Origin: an uncultured Chthonomonas sp.
Lineage (GTDB): Bacteria; Armatimonadota; Chthonomonadetes; Chthonomonadales; Chthonomonadaceae
NCBI GenBank assembly: GCA_903859705.1
Contig: CAIONQ010000095.1
Span: 1 to 64,000 of the forward strand
Direction of reading: 5' to 3'
DNA: 64,000 nt
A program made the position numbers and the translations under genes. Shown here piece after piece: positions 1-8,807 of the stretch. Under the pieces are notes generated by a model. It did not search any database, was not told where the DNA came from, and saw only the letters and a program-made list of their open reading frames with translations. How positions within the stretch are numbered: the stretch's first letter is position 1; the number at the start of each line of letters is the position of its first letter.

Positions 1-3
1 GAA

Positions 4-2541
4 CTAGCCGCGCAACTGTTCTATTCTCTCCGTGTAGTGTGCCATAAGGCGCTGGGCCTCTTCATCCGAACTGGCTTCAGCGTAAACATGGAACAGGGGC
101 TCGGAAGAGTCTGGCAAAATGAGTGCCCAGCCATCCTCACGGAAGATCTTTATTCCATCTACAAGCTCAACTCGAGCGCTCTCCGCCTGCACCATGGCAT
201 CGCCTTCACGCGTGAGTTCACGCATTATTCTGCCTTTATGCTCCCATGGGCATCGCACCTGAGTACGGGCCACATGCATTGCCGGAAGTTCATCTCCCAA
301 TGTGCTTACCGAGAGGTTTGCTGTTGCTAGCATCTCCATCAGTTTGCCGAACGCATACATCGCATCAAAGGATGGTTGGAATTCTGAGAAGATAAATCCA
401 CCGCCATCATCTCCCGCAAAATCAACGCGGCCTTCTCTGCCAGGGTCACCAGAACAGAAATCCATAAGTGCACGAACATCGGTTTTGGAGCGCACTACCT
501 CGCCGCCATATTGTGCCACCAGGCCCTCAATATTTTGCGGAGCCGTAACCGGCACCGCAATGCGTGCGTGTTCCCTTGTGCGCGCAGTAAGTACTGCCAT
601 CATGGTTAGCAACTGGCTGCCCTCCACAATTCGGCCGCGCTCATCTACCAGGGTCATACGCTCACCGTCTGCTTCAAACAGAACACCAATATCGGCCTTC
701 AGCGTTTGTACGATCTGCTTAAGGTTTGCCAGCAGTTCTGTTCGCCCACTCTGGTCCTTCGGCGTTTTGGATACATCCGGGTAAGCATTCAGAGCAATAA
801 GATCGCAGCCCATTCTGCCCAGCATGCTGGGATAGATGCTGGCCAGTCGGCCAAACGCGAAGTCTCCCACTACTTTAAGGCGCCGCACCTTCACCTCATC
901 TATTTTCAGATGATGAAAGAAGCTCTCTGAATACTGTTCAACACTGCGGCCAGCAAACTCCAACTCCCCCACTTCAGCTGCATCGACCCGCCGGAAATCT
1001 TCCCGGAAGAAGATAGTCTCTACTTTTCGTTCGGCATTTTTCGAGAGATAGACGCCGTGGTCATCGAAAAACTCGATAAGTGCCATTTTTGGGTTATCTG
1101 GAGCAAGGCGAATATGCACGCCTCCACTTGCCTGAGAGCCCAGAATTCCGTGCCTTGCAACTGGCAGAGGCATTGAGCGCATATCCAGCACGTTAACGCC
1201 TACAGAGAGCAAGCCCGATATCATGGCGCGCTTCATCATCCTGGCTACTGGCCCCGAATCACGACTGGTTACAACCGTTGATCCGCGTTTCATGTAGCCA
1301 CCAAAAGATGCACCAAGCTTGCAGGCAAAATCAGGGGTGAGCTCTATATTGGCAATGCCCATAACACCCTGTTTTCGGAACAGGGAGCCTGCCCACTTCT
1401 GCCCCCATATAAGGCTCATGGTAACGGTGCTGCCGGCTTCAATAATCTTATCTGGCCAGAGCTTTATCTGGGTTCTGATAGTGGAATCATCTTCAATACG
1501 GCACCTATCGCCAATAACAGCGCCCTCTTGAACCACGCAGTTACGTTTAATAGTAGTGTGTGCACAAACCGTACACGCGCTGAGACGGGATTCTACGCCA
1601 ACATAGACGTTATCCCAGAGCACGCTGCGGTGAATGGTTGCCTTCTCTTCCACTATGGCGTTGTCGCCAATTACAGTGTACGGGCCAACCACGGCTTCCG
1701 CCTTGATAATGCTATTTTTGCCGATTACTACGGGCGGATGGATATGTGCTGTGGGATCTATTTGAGTGCCTTCACCCAACCAGATTCCAGTGCCGCGATC
1801 ATCAAGACCACGCCCAACCCGTACGCGGGTTTGGCCATCGAGAACAGTATATTGCGCCTCACGATACTGGTTAAGGTTACCCACATCGCACCAGTAATCG
1901 CCATCCATTACATAACCAAAGAGACGTTTGCCTTCCGCGAGTATCTGTGGGAAGATTTCCTGGCTCCAATCGTAATTCTTGCCCATCTCCATGTAGTCAA
2001 AAACGGAAGGTTCAAGAATGTACATGCCAGTATTTACAGTATCTGAGAATACTTCTCCCCAGGATGGCTTCTCCAGAAAGCGGCGAATATGGCCGTCTTC
2101 ATCTGTAATAACCACACCAAATTCAAGAGGATTTGGAACATGAGAAAGCACGATTGTTGCCATGCTTTGTTTGTCACGGTGAAACCGGATCGCCTTATCA
2201 ATATCTATATCGGTTAACGCGTCGCCGCTAATTATCAGGAAGGTATCGTCGTTTAGGTGCGCTTCAGCCTGCTTTACGCTGCCGGCCGTACCAAGCGGAG
2301 TATCTTCTACTGAATAGATGAGGTTTACACCCCATTCCGACCCATCGCCAAAATAGCCCTCAATCTCATCTGCGAGATAGTGCAGTGTGACGACTATGTC
2401 CGTTATGCCGTGATCCTTCAGCAGCAGAACAATGTGTTCCATAATGGGCACATTGAGCGCAGGGGACAGTGGTTTCGGCCGATGCGACGTAAGCGGTCTC
2501 AGCCTGGTGCCCTCACCGCCGGCCATAATAACTGCTTTCAT
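4..2541 (-). CDS. Mannose-1-phosphate guanylyltransferase / phosphomannomutase-like fusion (mutase half degenerate)
   Basis: 845 aa. Residues 1-235 are an NTP-transferase domain with the nucleotide-binding start [18 protein letters not shown] and a GDALTDID metal site. Residues 250-385 form a left-handed beta-helix of hexapeptide repeats. The remainder aligns with phosphohexomutases. The first two parts predict transfer of a nucleotide to a sugar-1-phosphate, probably GDP-mannose or a relative for polysaccharide synthesis. In the mutase part the signature loops are altered: TASHNP is LAPDNP at 479-484, so the phosphoserine is lost; the metal loop DGDADR is EADGER at 623-628; the sugar loop GExSGH is GDDGGG at 710-715; the phosphate loop RxSGTEP is PDSSEP at 810-815. 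Fusions of this kind occur in cyanobacteria and other phyla. I infer a nucleotidyltransferase with a non-catalytic mutase module. The exact sugar is not certain. Confidence 0.85.
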   Translation of the reverse strand: MKAVIMAGGEGTRLRPLTSHRPKPLSPALNVPIMEHIVLLLKDHGITDIVVTLHYLADEIEGYFGDGSEWGVNLIYSVEDTPLGTAGSVKQAEAHLNDDTFLIISGDALTDIDIDKAIRFHRDKQSMATIVLSHVPNPLEFGVVITDEDGHIRRFLEKPSWGEVFSDTVNTGMYILEPSVFDYMEMGKNYDWSQEIFPQILAEGKRLFGYVMDGDYWCDVGNLNQYREAQYTVLDGQTRVRVGRGLDDRGTGIWLGEGTQIDPTAHIHPPVVIGKNSIIKAEAVVGPYTVIGDNAIVEEKATIHRSVLWDNVYVGVESRLSACTVCAHTTIKRNCVVQEGAVIGDRCRIEDDSTIRTQIKLWPDKIIEAGSTVTMSLIWGQKWAGSLFRKQGVMGIANIELTPDFACKLGASFGGYMKRGSTVVTSRDSGPVARMMKRAMISGLLSVGVNVLDMRSMPLPVARHGILGSQASGGVHIRLAPDNPKMALIEFFDDHGVYLSKNAERKVETIFFREDFRRVDAAEVGELEFAGRSVEQYSESFFHHLKIDEVKVRRLKVVGDFAFGRLASIYPSMLGRMGCDLIALNAYPDVSKTPKDQSGRTELLANLKQIVQTLKADIGVLFEADGERMTLVDERGRIVEGSQLLTMMAVLTARTREHARIAVPVTAPQNIEGLVAQYGGEVVRSKTDVRALMDFCSGDPGREGRVDFAGDDGGGFIFSEFQPSFDAMYAFGKLMEMLATANLSVSTLGDELPAMHVARTQVRCPWEHKGRIMRELTREGDAMVQAESARVELVDGIKIFREDGWALILPDSSEPLFHVYAEASSDEEAQRLMAHYTERIEQLRG

Positions 2542-2629
2542 TCGTACCCCCAGATCCAGGCATGCAGGCCAGGTATTTGCCTGCTGCCATACCTATATTA
2601 AGGTGGAATTCCGTTAAAACTCTCGCACA

Positions 2630-2635
2630 ATTATA
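2630..2635 (-). promoter_or_regulatory. Probable -10 element (TATAAT) upstream of the guanylyltransferase gene
   Basis: A perfect TATAAT on the minus strand lies about 90 bases before the ATG at 2541. No convincing TTGACA stands at 17 bases; a GGACAC occupies that place. The leader would be about 80 nt. Confidence 0.4.
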
Positions 2636-2677
2636 GTCCTGATCGGACCTCTGTGTCCTCAACAGATTAGAGGATTT

Positions 2678-3235
2678 TCACTGGGTGCTGCGCCAGCGTT
2701 CCAGTACTCCGAAAAGCATGGCTGCCGCGCCAAGGGTGGCAAGCCCTGTACCGGTGTACAGATGAAGGCCGGCATTGCTGATATAGTGCAGCGGTGCCAT
2801 CAGCAATACAATACCGCACAGGCCCTGCGCAATTTGCAGCGCAGAACGATTGCGGGTGGAAACAGGAATCAGAAACAGCGCACCGCAGAGCAGGGCTGCC
2901 ACAGTAACTGGCCCATTGGCACCCACCTGGTAACCATTTAGCCTTACCGCTTTATCTGCAAACAGTGCCCCTGGGGCAACCGCTGCGATGCTGCCGGCCG
3001 CCCCGGGCATCTGTGCGGCATCACGCTGTTCCCAGCACAGGAACAGGCTTACAATACACGCTATCATGCCAGCGGGAGGCACCCAGCTAAACTTATTACC
3101 GGTGTGTGCCTCAGAAGCCACTAATTCCTCTGTTGCGCCGTTATTGTTGTTACCAGAATTGGGCAATAAACTATTCCATGCCTCTGAACTACACAGAAAG
3201 CGGGCTGCACGCAACATCAAACCACTCAGTACCAT
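2678..3235 (-). CDS. Hypothetical membrane protein
   Basis: 185 aa, not recognised. It has about four hydrophobic segments: one around 53-70, then three between about 110 and 180. An Asn-rich stretch precedes the first segment. The ATG at 3235 lies in the loop of an inverted repeat just after the stop of the upstream gene, so the true start may be further in, for example the Met at residue 7. It follows the hexulose-phosphate synthase gene by 27 bases on the same strand and could be cotranscribed with it. Nothing in the sequence shows a function. Confidence 0.5.
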   Translation of the reverse strand: MVLSGLMLRAARFLCSSEAWNSLLPNSGNNNNGATEELVASEAHTGNKFSWVPPAGMIACIVSLFLCWEQRDAAQMPGAAGSIAAVAPGALFADKAVRLNGYQVGANGPVTVAALLCGALFLIPVSTRNRSALQIAQGLCGIVLLMAPLHYISNAGLHLYTGTGLATLGAAAMLFGVLERWRSTQ

Positions 3236-3255
3236 CCTGGTGCACGTGCAGCCCG
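3201..3255 (-). terminator. 11-bp inverted repeat after the hexulose-phosphate synthase gene
   Basis: CGGGCTGCACG (3201-3211) pairs with CGTGCAGCCCG (3245-3255) across a 33-base loop. It begins 8 bases past the stop of the gene ending at 3263 and overlaps the start of the next gene. There is no T-run, so it may be an mRNA-stabilising or attenuating hairpin rather than an intrinsic terminator. Confidence 0.35.
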
Positions 3256-3262
3256 TTACTAT

Positions 3263-3958
3263 CTAACCGTTGGCGTGAATCTGGCGGCAAATTTCACGCA
3301 GTATGCTTTCAAGATCGCCAGAGGCGGTTTTAAAAGAATCTGCATCCACGGTAAGCGGTGCACCAAGTACTACCAGCGGGGCACCATACTTAGGGCACGC
3401 AATGGCCTGTTCGATGGTAAGCCCACCAACTGCCTGCACTGGAATAGAAACCGCCTTGACTACCGCCTCTAACTCGTCGAGAGGGCTGGGCATTCGGCCA
3501 CCATACGCCGCCTGAACCTCAGGGTCACGGCGCTCGTCGTAGCCAATATGGTGAATTACGTAATCACATCCCAGGTCCTCTAGCCGCTTTGCGCCATCCA
3601 CCATGGTTTCGTATCCCAGGTTATCTCCCATAACCTGAACACCATAGTCTTTGCCAGCCTGCACCACCTGCTTGATAGTAGCCGCGTGGGCCCTTGCCAT
3701 CACCACCACATGGGTAGCTCCTGCTTTAGCCATCATCTCGGCCTCAAGGTAACCACCATCCATCGTCTTCAGATCTGCAACAATCGGCGTATCTGGAAAG
3801 GCAGCCCGCAGAGCGCGCACTCCATGAAGTCCCTCTGCGAGGATGAGTGGCGTGCCAGCCTCCAGCCAGTCTACACCTGCGCGCATTGCAAGCGCTGCAG
3901 TCTCCAGAGCTTCCTCTTTGCTGGTTAGATCCAGAGAAATCTGCACAATCGGTTTCAT
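3263..3958 (-). CDS. hxlA: 3-hexulose-6-phosphate synthase family protein (OMP decarboxylase superfamily)
   Basis: 231 aa, the usual length for single-domain hexulose-6-phosphate synthase. It catalyses condensation of formaldehyde with ribulose 5-phosphate, or the reverse reaction that supplies pentose phosphate. The superfamily signature DxKxxD appears as ADLKTMDGG near residue 62, preceded by the typical VDWLEAGTPLI. The phosphate-binding end is represented by AVGGLT and VVLGAPLT. The sequence looks closer to archaeal enzymes than to methylotroph HxlA. The isomerase partner HxlB is not adjacent. Keto-gulonate-phosphate decarboxylase is an alternative within the superfamily, but the EAGTPLI and ADLKTMD motifs favour hexulose-phosphate synthase. 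Confidence 0.8.
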   Translation of the reverse strand: MKPIVQISLDLTSKEEALETAALAMRAGVDWLEAGTPLILAEGLHGVRALRAAFPDTPIVADLKTMDGGYLEAEMMAKAGATHVVVMARAHAATIKQVVQAGKDYGVQVMGDNLGYETMVDGAKRLEDLGCDYVIHHIGYDERRDPEVQAAYGGRMPSPLDELEAVVKAVSIPVQAVGGLTIEQAIACPKYGAPLVVLGAPLTVDADSFKTASGDLESILREICRQIHANG

Positions 3959-4063
3959 CTAAACACCCCTGTTCCTATAAATTACTTTGGGCCCGGGCCA
4001 TTAATCAGCGTGAAAAGCGCATGCATTCTTTTACACACAGCTGCCAGCTGACATCGGCTCCAA

Positions 4064-4092
4064 TTGACGCGGGTTAGTTACTCAGATATAAT
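4064..4092 (+). promoter_or_regulatory. Sigma70-type promoter for the S4 / DUF58 operon
   Basis: TTGACG (4064-4069), a 17-base spacer and a perfect TATAAT (4087-4092) stand in the divergent gap. Transcription would start near 4099, giving a leader of about 65 nt to the ATG at 4165. Confidence 0.75.
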
Positions 4093-4164
4093 GAGTTTCG
4101 CGGCTTGCCAAGATCCATTTTGACGCCAATCCTCCTTATACCTGCGCCCGAACGAGCGGAACTG

Positions 4165-4428
4165 ATGCCTGAACGGATTTTTCATATTAACGAAGAGTAC
4201 ATTACCCTTGGCCAGATACTAAAAGTACTGGGGCTAATTGGCACGGGTGGCGAGGCTAGGTGGTATCTTTCTGAAAATACTGTTACCGTAAACAGGGAAG
4301 CAGAGGCTCGCCGCGGACGTAAGCTTCGCAACGGCGACCTGGTAGTTTTACCAGGGCACGGCCCATTACGCATAAGCTCGGGGTATGGTGCCGGCAGTGC
4401 GCCGGAGGATGAGAGCGGCATCCGTTGA
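4165..4428 (+). CDS. YaaA-type S4 domain RNA-binding protein
   Basis: 87 aa. Most of the protein is one S4 fold: EYITLGQILKVLGL, then GGEARWYLSE, then VNREAEARRGRKL and NGDLVVL. This is the pattern of the small YaaA/YbcJ-like proteins, which bind structured RNA, probably rRNA, and in many bacteria lie near recF. Here the neighbour is a DUF58 gene instead. I chose the ATG at 4165 because the S4 core follows at once; an in-frame TTG at 4105 would add 20 residues and lies only about 6 bases past the predicted transcript start. The stop overlaps the next start codon. Confidence 0.8.
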   Translation: MPERIFHINEEYITLGQILKVLGLIGTGGEARWYLSENTVTVNREAEARRGRKLRNGDLVVLPGHGPLRISSGYGAGSAPEDESGIR

Positions 4429-5780
4429 GAGTTACACCGCGCTGGATAAAACTGTTTTTGTGCGGCCTTCTTCCGGCTATGTTCACTGGCAGTGCAGTGG
4501 GAGCATTAGCTGCAGTAATAACCACCTTATGGTATGCCGTACTGGCAGTAGCGCTGGCGATAGATTGGCACCGGACGCCTGCCCCTGATCAATTTCAGAT
4601 TCGGCGCGAAACCGCAGACAGAGTAACCTGTGGCAGTGAGTGCAGCGTATCCCTCAGAATTCACAATTTGTCTTCCCTTGCTGCACAGGTACTGCTGGCA
4701 GATACGGTGCCGGAATCCCTACAACCTGCTCAAGTAGATCAAGATTCGTCTGTAATTCCCGGTATGATCGAAACAAGGATAGGCGGAAACGAACGCAGAT
4801 CTGTTACTTATTTGGCTCAGCCCACACAGCGCGGAGATTTTGTATTTGGAGCCATTTATATTACAGTACGCGGCGCCCTTGGGATGATTAACCGGCCCGG
4901 CACGGTTACGCCAACAGCTGGCTCCTGCAGCCTTGTTCGCGTATATCCTCAGATGAAGGATGCTGAACGGTTTGAACTTATGGCTCGTAAAGGGAAGCTG
5001 CGCCAGGTTGGGCTGCGCAGAGCCCGAAGCCAGGGAGTTGGGCGCGATTTTGAGAGCTTAAGAGACTACTTACCGGATGATGAAATGCGCCGGATAGACT
5101 GGAAAGCAACTGCGCGCAGAGGCAAGCTGGTTTCCAGGCAGTTTGAAGTAGAGAAATCTCAAGCGGTTATTATAGTGTTGGACATTGGCCGAACAATGCT
5201 ATCTGAGTTGAACGGCAAACCAAAAATAGATTACGCGATAGATGCTGCCCTGCTCCTGGCACATGTGGCTACCCTTGCCGACGATATGGTGGGGCTGCTT
5301 GTATTTTCAGATACTGTGCACACCTATTTGCCTCCTAGACGAGGGCGGCAACAGATGCATGCTATCCTGGACAGCATTTACAAACTTCAGGCACGGCTAG
5401 TTGAATCCGACTATCAGGGGGCGCTTGCATTTCTCCAGTATCGATGGAGAAAACGCGCGCTAACCGTGTGCTTTACTGACCTGTGGGATCCAGATTCCGC
5501 ACGCCAGACAGTGAACGAACTATCCCTGCTTCAGCCAGGGCACCTGGTTGCTGCGGTTACGCTATTGGATCCCGCAATTAAGGCAGCAAGTGACTTGACC
5601 TCAGATTCAACGCTAAATGTGCTTCAAAAGGCAGTATCTTTGCAAATGCAAGAAGATCGCCAGAAGGCTCAGAATGCACTTACTGATAGGGGCGTGCTGG
5701 TTGTAGATTCCCCTGCTAACACAGTTTCGATAGATCTGGTGAATAAGTACCTGCAGGTAAAAGAACGCGCAATGCTTTGA
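4425..5780 (+). CDS. DUF58 domain-containing membrane protein
   Basis: 451 aa. Two hydrophobic segments occupy residues 8-47, followed by a beta-rich region and the DUF58 signature (DFESLRDYLPDDEMRRIDWK, then ATARRGKLVSRQFE, around 200-240). The C-terminal half resembles a von Willebrand A fold, with VLDIGRTM as the degenerate MIDAS start. DUF58 proteins usually work with MoxR-type AAA ATPases in envelope or stress functions; no MoxR gene is in the window. The start is TTG at 4425. It overlaps the previous stop as TTGA and is preceded by GGAGG about 17 bases upstream, suggesting translational coupling. Confidence 0.85.
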   Translation: MRVTPRWIKLFLCGLLPAMFTGSAVGALAAVITTLWYAVLAVALAIDWHRTPAPDQFQIRRETADRVTCGSECSVSLRIHNLSSLAAQVLLADTVPESLQPAQVDQDSSVIPGMIETRIGGNERRSVTYLAQPTQRGDFVFGAIYITVRGALGMINRPGTVTPTAGSCSLVRVYPQMKDAERFELMARKGKLRQVGLRRARSQGVGRDFESLRDYLPDDEMRRIDWKATARRGKLVSRQFEVEKSQAVIIVLDIGRTMLSELNGKPKIDYAIDAALLLAHVATLADDMVGLLVFSDTVHTYLPPRRGRQQMHAILDSIYKLQARLVESDYQGALAFLQYRWRKRALTVCFTDLWDPDSARQTVNELSLLQPGHLVAAVTLLDPAIKAASDLTSDSTLNVLQKAVSLQMQEDRQKAQNALTDRGVLVVDSPANTVSIDLVNKYLQVKERAML

Positions 5781-5799
5781 TGGGCCCCGTGGAGAGCAA

Positions 5800-7323
5800 A
5801 TGATGATAAACACTATCCACAATTCCATACTCCGACGCATTGGCTGCATCGCCACGTGCTTTGCCTGCTCTGCCGTTGCGAGCGACGCACAGAACACTGG
5901 TACATCAATATTTAGTGACTCTGAGCGGGCAGCCCTGGTTACGTTCTGGGCGGCACCGGGCCGACTCCAGCAATCGGTACCACAGGATGCGCAGAGCAAA
6001 GGTATCTGGCAGGTGCGCCTAACGCCAGATGGCTCAGCCTGGCTGCTTAAGTATCAAAACGCCATAGGGGCAAAGGGAGCTCCGCCAACAGCCGCTCCCG
6101 CGGTGATTACAGTAACGCAATCCGATAAGGTTGCCTGGAAACAATGGGTTCAAAACCGTATCGCTGCAGACCGCGCACGGGCACAGGCATCGGCACGGGC
6201 TTCCAACGAAGCGTTTATGATATCCGCCCCAGCACCATCAATAAAATTAGGTGGGCCCCAGGCTGCCAGAACCGGGCAGGCAGATATTGGCCAGCTTCCA
6301 GAACCTGGCCCTATACCGCCTACTTTGCTTGCGGCAATTGGTAATGCGCCACCATTTGCTGCCGCGGTAGTACCCATGCAGTATGTGGTAACGTTTGAGG
6401 ATGGGGAAGCTTATAAATATACCGACAATCCGGCGATGTCTCCATCCTACGCGTACTATCGATTTCCACAGGGGGTTGCAGTATACAATGCGCCTGCTGG
6501 CGATGGGGACACCCGCGAAGTATTTGCGGCGGCAGGATTAACCGAATCTGAGCAAAGAGTAGCGGCCGCAGTTTCCAGGCTTGAAGGCAGTTTCGAATCT
6601 ATAAACACATATGACACCGGGTTTGTTTCTGTGGGCTTCCTGCAGTTTATAACCTTTGAAGATGGCAAACACTCTCTTGCAGAAGTGCTTAATAGAGAAA
6701 AGGCAGATAAACCCGATGCTTTTGCCACAGACTTTCACAAGTACGGAATCGACATGAGCCCCGATGGAGTGATCACTGCCGTAGATCCTAACACGGGTGC
6801 CGAACTTATCGGGCCAGAAGCAGTACACAAGATAGTAGACGACAAGCGGCTTATAGCAGTGTTTCAGCGTGCTGGTCGCCACAGCCGGGCATTTCGAGTT
6901 GCCCAGGTGATGATAGCAAAATCCCGTTACTGGCCGGCAGATGATGCGATATCAATTCAAACCGGCCCGAAGGTGCTTACCGGCAAGATATCAGATGTTG
7001 TGCGTTCCGAAGCTGGAATCGCAACTCTGTTTGATCGCAAAGTCAACAGAGGAACCTGTGCCCCAATAGCGGACGTAGTAGCTAAGGTAATGCGTGATCA
7101 TGGCCTTACCAGGCTAAAAGATGCATGTGTTTACGAACTGGAGATAGTGAAGGCTCTGAAATACCGCGGCGATTTTCTGGCAGATGCAACGCTGAGCCAG
7201 CCGGCCGCGAATTCTGGTGCGGATAATGCTGATGTAAAAGCCCCGGACACTTCTGCCGAAGATCAGGCTGGAGATCCCGACACTGCGGGAACTAAGCCGT
7301 TAAAAAAGAAGAAGAAACACTAA
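5800..7323 (+). CDS. Secreted protein with a possible lysozyme-like domain
   Basis: 507 aa. An N-terminal signal peptide is likely (hydrophobic to about residue 30, ending near VASDAQ). Residues 255-400 contain SRLEGSFESINTYDTGFVSV followed by GFLQF, with Glu262 placed as in the catalytic helix of lysozyme-like muramidases. From this I infer, with low certainty, a peptidoglycan-active or peptidoglycan-binding fold. The Ala/Pro-rich stretch 90-190 looks like a linker. The tail is charged and ends in a lysine run (KKKKKH). The gene follows DUF58 by 19 bases and is probably in the same operon, which fits an envelope role. I do not recognise the full-length family. Confidence 0.55.
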   Translation: MMINTIHNSILRRIGCIATCFACSAVASDAQNTGTSIFSDSERAALVTFWAAPGRLQQSVPQDAQSKGIWQVRLTPDGSAWLLKYQNAIGAKGAPPTAAPAVITVTQSDKVAWKQWVQNRIAADRARAQASARASNEAFMISAPAPSIKLGGPQAARTGQADIGQLPEPGPIPPTLLAAIGNAPPFAAAVVPMQYVVTFEDGEAYKYTDNPAMSPSYAYYRFPQGVAVYNAPAGDGDTREVFAAAGLTESEQRVAAAVSRLEGSFESINTYDTGFVSVGFLQFITFEDGKHSLAEVLNREKADKPDAFATDFHKYGIDMSPDGVITAVDPNTGAELIGPEAVHKIVDDKRLIAVFQRAGRHSRAFRVAQVMIAKSRYWPADDAISIQTGPKVLTGKISDVVRSEAGIATLFDRKVNRGTCAPIADVVAKVMRDHGLTRLKDACVYELEIVKALKYRGDFLADATLSQPAANSGADNADVKAPDTSAEDQAGDPDTAGTKPLKKKKKH

Positions 7324-7330
7324 AGAGGAA

Positions 7331-7415
7331 CGGAGAGGACAGGATTCGAACCTGCGCGCCCTTTCGGACGGCCTGTTTTCAAGACAGGTGCCATCGACCA
7401 CTCGGCCACCTCTCC
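7331..7415 (-). tRNA. tRNA-Ser (anticodon TGA)
   Basis: The minus strand folds as a type II tRNA of 85 nt. The acceptor stem is GGAGAGG/CCTCTCC, the anticodon stem CCTGT/ACAGG has loop CTTGAAA with anticodon TGA at 7381-7379, the variable arm is long, and the T arm contains GGTTCGAATCC. The discriminator base is G at 7331. CCA is not encoded. The T-rich DNA just downstream overlaps the lysine codons ending the convergent gene and may help termination. Confidence 0.96.
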
Positions 7416-7467
7416 ACAACGCACGGCAGCCATACGGTAGAACCGGCAATTGGCTTGCACGAGGGTT

Positions 7468-7496
7468 AGTATATCCTAACTCAAGGTGTGCGTCAA
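7468..7496 (-). promoter_or_regulatory. Promoter of tRNA-Ser
   Basis: On the minus strand TTGACG (7496-7491), a 17-base spacer and TATACT (7473-7468) stand about 53 bases before the tRNA. The predicted start near 7461 leaves a 46-nt 5' leader for RNase P to remove. Confidence 0.7.
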
Positions 7497-7622
7497 CACA
7501 AAACCGCTGGCGGACCTCACTGAGAACCGCCCGTGCCTTTCCTGCGTCCAACAGGTGGGATCACTGCGATCTCTTGTGGACTATCTGGATCGCGCAATTT
7601 GATTGGACGAAACTGCCCGTAA

Positions 7623-8786
7623 ATGATACTGAACCCGCTTGGATTAGAACCAACTTGGCCGCGCGTATACACCAGCGTTAGCATAGGTGGAACCAGCCTT
7701 CTCATTATTGCGATAATGATGTGGCGAACGCGAAAGGCGCAAAAGCGAGATATTTACAAGCCAAGTACGCTTTTTGCAGAGGCGTTTGGCCTGGAGTCGG
7801 ACGAAGGCGCAGAGAGCACTGCTCCTGAGGAGCCAGATCTGCAAAAGAGCGTAGCGGCTCCTAGAAACACCGAGAAGTCACTTTCCTGGAGTTTCACCCC
7901 GGAAGAAGCTGCACGGGTACGTACGCCCCGGTTTTATGCTGCTGCAGCGGTACTTGCTCTAATATCATCCGCGTGCATGGTGTTAGCTCTGATATCGTAC
8001 ATTGTGCTTACAAACTGGGACGATGGCCAGAGACGTGCAGTTATTGGCGATGACGTTGGGGCTCTTGTATGCTACACAAAGGCGTTACGCGTAAACCCAC
8101 AGCAGCCAAAAACGCACCTTTTGATTGCAAAATCACAGCTTGCCTCTGGTAAAACGAACGCAGCAATTGAGGAACTACGGTGGATTGTACGCAGAAGGCC
8201 CGACGTAGTGGATGCAGCCGTAATTCTGGGGGATGCATTGGAAACTATTGGCCGGCCGGCAGAAGCAGTAACTGCCTATCAATCGGCGCTGAAAGTGGAC
8301 CAGTACAACCCCGCTTATCTGATTGGCCTGGGAACCGCGCTGGAACAGGTTGGGAGGCTTGATGAAGCAGATACTGCCTATGAAAAGGCGATATTGATCG
8401 ATAAGAACAACGTAACTGCACACTGCAAGCTCGGATCGTTACTTATTATAACTAACCATATGGACGAAGGGCTGGCTCATTGCAAGAAGGCGGTTTCGCT
8501 CAACCCGAAAAGTGTTTTGGCACAAAATGCGCTGGGAATAGCTTATGCACACTTTGGGGAATTCGATAAGGCTATCCTCTGCCTGCGAAAAGCCACACTG
8601 TTGAGTGCAGACTTTCCCGTTGCGTGGTACGACCTTGGTGTGATTTTTGAGAAGATGAACGACAAGGCACGCGCCATCGACTCTTTTCGATCTTGTGCTA
8701 GCCTGCTGCCGCACAACGCAGCAGAAATACTATGTGTCAATGGCGCAAAAGCAGAACTACAGAAGCTTGCGCCTTCGAAAAAGTAA
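7623..8786 (+). CDS. Membrane-anchored TPR protein (first of a tandem pair)
   Basis: 387 aa. A first hydrophobic segment (about 18-34) is followed by a basic patch and the short motif RDIYKPSTLFAEAFG. A second membrane segment lies near 100-125, and about six tetratricopeptide repeats fill 140-380 (for example GDALETIGRPAEAVTAYQSA). TPRs bind partner proteins; the partner is not shown by the sequence. The start is supported by alignment with the downstream paralog, which shares the same N-terminal plan. No strong ribosome-binding site precedes it. Confidence 0.75.
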   Translation: MILNPLGLEPTWPRVYTSVSIGGTSLLIIAIMMWRTRKAQKRDIYKPSTLFAEAFGLESDEGAESTAPEEPDLQKSVAAPRNTEKSLSWSFTPEEAARVRTPRFYAAAAVLALISSACMVLALISYIVLTNWDDGQRRAVIGDDVGALVCYTKALRVNPQQPKTHLLIAKSQLASGKTNAAIEELRWIVRRRPDVVDAAVILGDALETIGRPAEAVTAYQSALKVDQYNPAYLIGLGTALEQVGRLDEADTAYEKAILIDKNNVTAHCKLGSLLIITNHMDEGLAHCKKAVSLNPKSVLAQNALGIAYAHFGEFDKAILCLRKATLLSADFPVAWYDLGVIFEKMNDKARAIDSFRSCASLLPHNAAEILCVNGAKAELQKLAPSKK

Positions 8787-8807
8787 TCTGGGAGCTATGG
8801 TAGACGA

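Noticed and set aside
302-784. Open frame on the plus strand inside the guanylyltransferase gene
   Set aside because: It lies antisense to a well-supported gene, has no family features, and its residues follow the third-base pattern of the other strand.
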